Source: an uncultured Polymorphobacter sp. (lineage in GTDB: Bacteria > Pseudomonadota > Alphaproteobacteria > Sphingomonadales > Sphingomonadaceae). Taken from it: a DNA stretch of 10,080 nucleotides. Of the stretch, positions 6,609 to 10,080 are shown piece after piece. Made by a program: the position numbers and the translations under genes. The DNA lies in the NCBI GenBank assembly GCA_937894055.1, contig CALDHQ010000127.1, forward strand, positions 1 through 10,080, in the 5' to 3' direction. The stretch's first letter is position 1. Each line of letters begins with the position of its first letter. The notes under the pieces were generated by a model. It was not told the DNA's origin and made no database searches. It worked only from the letters and a program-made list of their open reading frames with translations.

Positions 6609-7133
6609 TTACTGCAGCGCCGCCGGCAATGGCGCCGCCGGTGGCGCACAGCGCTTGGCCTGGCCCAGCCCCTTGAGGAAACCGCGCCGGATCGACCCGG
6701 CATAGACCGCGGTGCGCGCATGCTTTTCAGCCGCCGCCGCGCCCGAAATCTGCCGGATCAGCCCGGTGCCGGGAATGAACATGCTGACCGCCGACTGGCC
6801 CGCTGCCATCGCCAGCTCGGTGCCGGTGTTGTCGCTGCTCGGCGGCGGCGGCGCATCGACATCGGGGCCAAGCACCGCGTCGAGCGCCTGCACGCTCGCC
6901 GTCAGCTGCGCACAGTTCGCCGTGCCCTGCAGCGTGTAAGGCCGCTTTATCGCATCCTCGAGGATCGGCGGCACCTGCCTGGGGTTGGCATTGACGAGGC
7001 TCGCCGTCGAATTGACCGCTGAAGTCACGGCTGACCCGACCATGTTGCCGGCACCGGTCACCGGGTTCGTTTGCGCCTGCGCCGTCCCTGCCAGCGACAA
7101 AGCCACCAGCAACCCCGAAGTCAAAACGCGCAT
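6609..7133 (-). CDS. Secreted protein of unknown function (174 aa)
   Basis: Residues 1-20 are a clear signal peptide (hydrophobic core Leu-Leu-Val-Ala-Leu-Ser-Leu, then Thr-Ala-Gln-Ala before the cut), so the protein goes to the periplasm or outside. The mature part has a Cys at 74 in Asn-Cys-Ala-Gln-Leu followed by Leu-Asp-Ala-Val-Leu-Gly-Pro-Asp-Val-Asp (84-93). A small Gly/Ala-rich hydrophobic stretch follows (about 108-133). Later come Tyr-Ala-Gly-Ser-Ile-Arg-Arg-Gly-Phe-Leu-Lys-Gly (144-155) and a second Cys at 162, which could pair with Cys74. From memory, this arrangement resembles an uncharacterised proteobacterial family; I cannot name a function. ATG 7133 is chosen because the signal peptide begins there and AGGGA lies about 10 nt upstream. 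It lies 70 bp downstream of the last PEPxxWA gene and may share its transcript. Confidence 0.8.
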   Translation of the reverse strand: MRVLTSGLLVALSLAGTAQAQTNPVTGAGNMVGSAVTSAVNSTASLVNANPRQVPPILEDAIKRPYTLQGTANCAQLTASVQALDAVLGPDVDAPPPPSSDNTGTELAMAAGQSAVSMFIPGTGLIRQISGAAAAEKHARTAVYAGSIRRGFLKGLGQAKRCAPPAAPLPAALQ

Positions 7134-7162
7134 CGTCAAAATTCCCTTGTTCGTGCTGAATT

Positions 7163-7176
7163 CGGGCCGCAGCCCG
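7163..7176 (-). terminator. Short GC hairpin between the third PEPxxWA gene and the secreted-protein gene
   Basis: CGGGC and GCCCG enclose a 4-nt loop, giving a 5-bp all-GC stem in the 70-bp gap. No T-tract follows on the minus strand, so it might slow transcription or protect an mRNA end rather than terminate. Chance is possible in sequence this GC-rich. Confidence 0.2.
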
Positions 7177-7203
7177 TGCGCACCGTCCATGCGGGAAATG
7201 CGC

Positions 7204-7893
7204 TCAGCCCGCAACCGCCGCCACGCGCCGTCGGCGCAGCGCCGCACCGGTCATGCCGAATCCGGCAATCATCAGCGCCCAGCTGGCGGGTTCGGGGACG
7301 GCATAGCTCAACGACAGGGTGTTGACCTGCGACCCGAAGCCGAAGTTGAAGTCGGCATAGCGCCCCATGTGACCGTCATCATGGTTGACACCCAAGGCAC
7401 CGGAGACGGGTTGTGTCAGCGTGAACGGCTTGAAGACATCGCCGCCATGACCGGCGTTGCTGATCAGATAATTCACACCGATCCACCCCATATCGAGCGC
7501 GTCATAACCATGGCTCATGATCAGGATCTGCGTATCGACGATGCCGGAATCCAGATCGACATGGTTGAAATACTCGGAATAGTTGTCACCGGTCAGCTGG
7601 TAGCTCAAACCATTGATGGTGACCGTCATATTGCCCGGCGACCCGTATGGATTGCCCGGGTCGACGGTTTCGCCCCAGCCAAGGTGATACGCCGGGCCCC
7701 ACATCTCGCCCTTGTCGAGGTCGAAATCGAAATCGACCTGCACCATCGCCCCCGTCAGATCGCTGCCGAGCCCGAAATAATTGCTGTTGTCGACGCCCCA
7801 ATCGAGTGGCCCGTTCCAGCGGATGTGATAGATGTTCATCGCAGAAGCCGGCACCGCCAGCGCCAACAAAGCCGCAGCAAAAATCAGTCGCAT
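7204..7893 (-). CDS. PEPxxWA-CTERM sorting domain protein, copy 3 of the cluster (229 aa)
   Basis: This is an exported protein with an N-terminal signal peptide (1-18, ending Val-Pro-Ala-Ser-Ala) and a C-terminal sorting signal. The sorting signal is Val-Pro-Glu-Pro-Ala-Ser-Trp-Ala (199-206), a hydrophobic helix, then Arg-Arg-Arg-Arg (220-223). Such tails are known to be cut by an exosortase-type transpeptidase; none is encoded here. The mature part is acidic and aromatic, probably beta-rich, with Asn-Tyr-Phe-Gly-Leu-Gly-Ser-Asp-Leu-Thr-Gly-Ala (38-49) and Asp-Asp-Gly-His-Met-Gly-Arg-Tyr-Ala (172-180), both shared with the neighbouring copy at 7911-8633. It contains no cysteine. GGAG lies 8 nt before ATG 7893. 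The preceding gene ends 17 bp upstream. The function of the mature domain is unknown. Confidence 0.9.
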   Translation of the reverse strand: MRLIFAAALLALAVPASAMNIYHIRWNGPLDWGVDNSNYFGLGSDLTGAMVQVDFDFDLDKGEMWGPAYHLGWGETVDPGNPYGSPGNMTVTINGLSYQLTGDNYSEYFNHVDLDSGIVDTQILIMSHGYDALDMGWIGVNYLISNAGHGGDVFKPFTLTQPVSGALGVNHDDGHMGRYADFNFGFGSQVNTLSLSYAVPEPASWALMIAGFGMTGAALRRRRVAAVAG

Positions 7894-7910
7894 CGTCGGT
7901 CTCCGAAATC

Positions 7911-8633
7911 TCAATTTGCAGATGTTGCGATGCACGCGGCACCGCGCTGCCGCCGCGCTACGCGCCGCTGCGCCGCGCCGACCATACCGAAGCCGGCGAT
8001 CATCAACGCCCAACTCGCAGGCTCGGGGACGCTGCGCGTCAGGCTGAATGCATTCGCCTGACTACCGAATTCGAAGTAGAATTGCGCGTAGCGCCCCATA
8101 TGACCGTCATCACGCTGCGCGCTGACGTTACCGCTGAACACTTGCGTGACCGAAAACGGATCGAACATGCCGGTGCCGGGCGGAATGTCGCTGGCGCGAT
8201 ACTGAAACCCGAGTGTCGAGCCGTCCTGCCCCGAATAATCGATGTCCCAGACAAGCACCTGCGTGTTGACGGTGCCCGCGTCACGGTCGACATCGCGGAA
8301 ATACTCGGAATAGGTATTGCCGAGGCGCCAATAGCTGATGCCGTTGATCGTCACCGTCACCCGGCCGGGCGACCGCAAAGGGTCAGGATTGTTGTAATAG
8401 TCGCCGTAGCCATAGTGCAGATAGGAATTGGGGTCGCAACAGCCATCGCCGACGCCCATGTCGAACGCATAGTCCACCGCAACGGTCGCACCAGTCAGGT
8501 CGCTGCCCAACCCGAAGTAGTTGCTGCTGTCGGTGCCGCGATCGATCGGCCCGGTCCACGTCAGGTGGTAGAATTCAGCCGCCGAAGCCGGTACCGCCAG
8601 CGCCAAAAGTGTCGCCGCAAAAATCCGTCGCAT
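7911..8633 (-). CDS. PEPxxWA-CTERM sorting domain protein, copy 2 of the cluster (240 aa)
   Basis: This is a close paralogue of the gene at 7204-7893. It has a nearly identical signal peptide (1-18), the same Asn-Tyr-Phe-Gly-Leu-Gly-Ser-Asp-Leu-Thr-Gly-Ala block (38-49), Tyr-Ser-Glu-Tyr-Phe (108-112), Asp-Asp-Gly-His-Met-Gly-Arg-Tyr-Ala (175-183), and the sorting signal Val-Pro-Glu-Pro-Ala-Ser-Trp-Ala (202-209) before a hydrophobic helix and Arg cluster (223-230). It differs by a Cys-Cys pair (65-66) in a Gly/Tyr/Asp-rich insertion (60-85), and by a tail of about 10 residues after the basic cluster that holds a third Cys (234). The start is ATG-ATG at 8636/8633. I chose 8633 because the ribosome site is then 6 nt away and the protein aligns with its paralogue from residue 1. 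It overlaps the upstream stop by 1 bp, so translational coupling is likely. Confidence 0.9.
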   Translation of the reverse strand: MRRIFAATLLALAVPASAAEFYHLTWTGPIDRGTDSSNYFGLGSDLTGATVAVDYAFDMGVGDGCCDPNSYLHYGYGDYYNNPDPLRSPGRVTVTINGISYWRLGNTYSEYFRDVDRDAGTVNTQVLVWDIDYSGQDGSTLGFQYRASDIPPGTGMFDPFSVTQVFSGNVSAQRDDGHMGRYAQFYFEFGSQANAFSLTRSVPEPASWALMIAGFGMVGAAQRRVARRQRGAACIATSAN

Positions 8634-9391
8634 CATCGACCTTCCAAAACCTGGGTTGAGACGTTGGCACCAGCCGCCGCAATTTTCCGCCGCCGCGCCG
8701 CGCGCTGCGCCAAACCGATAAAGCCGAAGCCGGCAATCAGCAACGCCCAGCTTTGCGGTTCGGGCACGCCGGGGTGCACCAGCAGGATGCCGTCGCCGAA
8801 GCCGATGTCGAACGACGTGCCGGTGTCGGTCGCCGCATCGTAATCGGCCCATTGGAAGTGGCCGGCCAGACGCCCGCAGCAGAAGCCGGCGAGCCACATC
8901 GTTTCATCAAGCGCGACGCTGTGACCGGCAGCGGGGAAGCGCGCCAGCAGATACGCCGAACCGCCGTAGCTGTAGCTGCCGCTCGCCCCGAAATCCTCGG
9001 CATAGGCTTCGAGGTTCATCCACGGCGTTTCGCGCACCTTGTTGAAATACGACCAGTACAGCCCGTCGATGGTCTTGCTGATGCCGTTGATGGTGATCAC
9101 GGCGTTGCCCGGCGACGCATTCAACGTGCCTTCGGGCGGATACTGCGGGCCATAGCCGTTCACCCCCGCATAGGTGCTGCCATCGGACGCATAGGTCCCC
9201 GGAATATCGGTGCGGAAGCTGAATTTGAGCACAGTCGGCACATCGACCAACTGGTCACCCATCCCGAAATAGTGCCACAGGTCGGTGCCACCCGCCAGGC
9301 CGCGCCATTCGACATGCACCGTCGCTGCCGCCGCCGGCACGTGACCGATTGCGGTCAGCCCCAAGGCTGCCGCGAGCACAAGTTTGCGCAT
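8633..9391 (-). CDS. PEPxxWA-CTERM sorting domain protein, copy 1 of the cluster (252 aa)
   Basis: This is the first gene of the exported-protein cluster. It has a signal peptide (1-23, ending in an Ala run), and a sorting signal Val-Pro-Glu-Pro-Gln-Ser-Trp-Ala (209-216) followed by a hydrophobic helix and Arg-Arg-Arg-Lys (233-236). The mature domain is a more distant relative of the two genes after it. It keeps the pattern Trp-x-Gly (29-31) followed by Gly-Thr-Asp (35-37) and Tyr-Phe-Gly-x-Gly (41-45), Ser-Pro-Gly (93-95) with Thr-Ile-Asn-Gly-Ile-Ser (100-105), and Tyr-Trp-Ser-Tyr-Phe (112-116). A Cys-Cys pair sits at 171-172, at a different place from that in copy 2. After the basic cluster it runs on for 16 residues, an unusually long tail for this class. 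ATG 9391 is chosen because AGGAGG lies 5 nt upstream; 9394 is the alternative. Confidence 0.9.
   Translation of the reverse strand: MRKLVLAAALGLTAIGHVPAAAATVHVEWRGLAGGTDLWHYFGMGDQLVDVPTVLKFSFRTDIPGTYASDGSTYAGVNGYGPQYPPEGTLNASPGNAVITINGISKTIDGLYWSYFNKVRETPWMNLEAYAEDFGASGSYSYGGSAYLLARFPAAGHSVALDETMWLAGFCCGRLAGHFQWADYDAATDTGTSFDIGFGDGILLVHPGVPEPQSWALLIAGFGFIGLAQRAARRRKIAAAGANVSTQVLEGR
8640..8645 (-). promoter_or_regulatory. Ribosome binding site of copy 2, inside the end of copy 1
   Basis: The minus strand reads GGAAGG, 3 nt before ATG 8636 and 6 nt before ATG 8633. It lies within the last codons of the upstream gene and favours the second ATG. Confidence 0.6.
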
Positions 9392-9396
9392 CATTC

Positions 9397-9402
9397 CCTC
9401 CT
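9397..9402 (-). promoter_or_regulatory. Strong ribosome binding site of the PEPxxWA cluster
   Basis: A perfect AGGAGG on the minus strand lies 2 nt before ATG 9394 and 5 nt before ATG 9391. It is the strongest such site in the window and favours the second ATG. Confidence 0.7.
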
Positions 9403-9466
9403 GGACGCGTTCACCCTCTGCCGCGCATCGGCGGCTTGCTGCGACATCGGCTACCCCAGGTCGCGG

Positions 9467-9495
9467 TTGCAGTCATTACGTAGACTCCCTATCTC
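9467..9495 (+). promoter_or_regulatory. Weak promoter candidate for uvrA
   Basis: TTGCAG (9467-9472) and TATCTC (9490-9495) are separated by 17 bp. Each box keeps only the first three consensus bases. Transcription would begin near 9502, putting the LexA box downstream of the start. A nearer promoter may exist that I do not recognise. Confidence 0.25.
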
Positions 9496-9547
9496 GCGAA
9501 CATCGCCGCCGACCGCCGCGCCCGCCATTCCTCCGCTTGCCAAGCGC

Positions 9548-9562
9548 GAACAAATCTGGAAC
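9548..9562 (+). promoter_or_regulatory. LexA (SOS) box upstream of uvrA
   Basis: The sequence is GAAC, seven bases, GAAC; on the other strand it reads GTTC-N7-GTTC. This is the direct-repeat LexA operator established for alphaproteobacteria, unlike the CTG-N10-CAG palindrome of enterobacteria. It ends 9 bp before the uvrA ATG, and uvrA is a classical SOS gene. LexA bound here would block initiation or elongation until DNA damage triggers its self-cleavage. No regulator gene is in the window. Confidence 0.8.
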
Positions 9563-9571
9563 AAACCACCC

Positions 9572-10080
<509 letters not shown>

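Noticed and set aside
6425..6721. A 98-codon minus frame overlapping the secreted-protein gene and the gap after it
   Set aside because: Its first half is an Arg/Ser-rich shadow of the gene at 6609-7133, and nothing in the second half looks like a domain.
7911..8897. Longer start for PEPxxWA copy 2 (up to 8897)
   Set aside because: The added residues are an Arg-rich shadow of copy 1 and would bury the signal peptide; the ATG pair at 8636/8633 has its own ribosome site.
9491..9510. A second GAAC near 9498 as part of another LexA box
   Set aside because: No partner GAAC or GTTC lies at 7-bp spacing on either side.
9451..9528. A 25-residue minus-strand frame with GGAGGA just before its ATG, upstream of the PEPxxWA cluster
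   Set aside because: The ribosome-like bases abut the ATG with no spacing, and the peptide has no signal or recognisable feature.

Overview
The window reads as ordinary chromosome from a GC-rich alphaproteobacterium, most likely a member of the Sphingomonadales. Three things point there: three proteins with the PEPxxWA-CTERM sorting signal typical of sphingomonads, a UvrA N-terminus of alphaproteobacterial type, and a GAAC-N7-GAAC direct repeat in front of uvrA, which is the alphaproteobacterial form of the LexA box. Codon third positions are strongly GC-rich, so nearly every real gene casts long spurious antisense frames. I see no tRNA, rRNA, CRISPR array, insertion sequence or phage gene.

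Left part (1-4462): the last codons of a probable plus-strand gene meet a minus-strand operon transcribed from about 4480 leftwards. Its order is a DUF4126 membrane protein, a large patatin-like phospholipase with about eight membrane segments inserted into its catalytic fold, and an enlarged glutathione-S-transferase-like protein. Gaps of 31 bp and 3 bp suggest co-transcription. A sigma70-like promoter (TTGGCG-N17-TATCAT) lies in the 74-bp divergent gap to the next gene, with a 16-bp imperfect inverted repeat over its -35 box.

Middle part (4537-6608): a plus-strand NUDIX hydrolase with an insertion in its Nudix box converges on a minus-strand class I mannose-6-phosphate isomerase (manA). Between their stop codons sits a 17-bp tandem repeat whose copies put TAA in all three plus frames. 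The 330 bp between the manA start and the next gene hold no convincing gene.

Right part (6609-9391): a second minus-strand cluster encodes four exported proteins. Three are tandem PEPxxWA-CTERM paralogues, the first two overlapping by 1 bp and the third 17 bp on. The fourth is a small secreted protein of unknown function 70 bp further downstream. At the right edge, divergently transcribed, is the start of uvrA with its LexA box ending 9 bp before the start codon.

The most noteworthy items are the membrane-inserted patatin operon, the PEPxxWA paralogue cluster with its unusual C-terminal tails and coupled starts, the well-placed SOS box, and the stop-codon tandem repeat. I do not see a clearly new defence or mobile system here.
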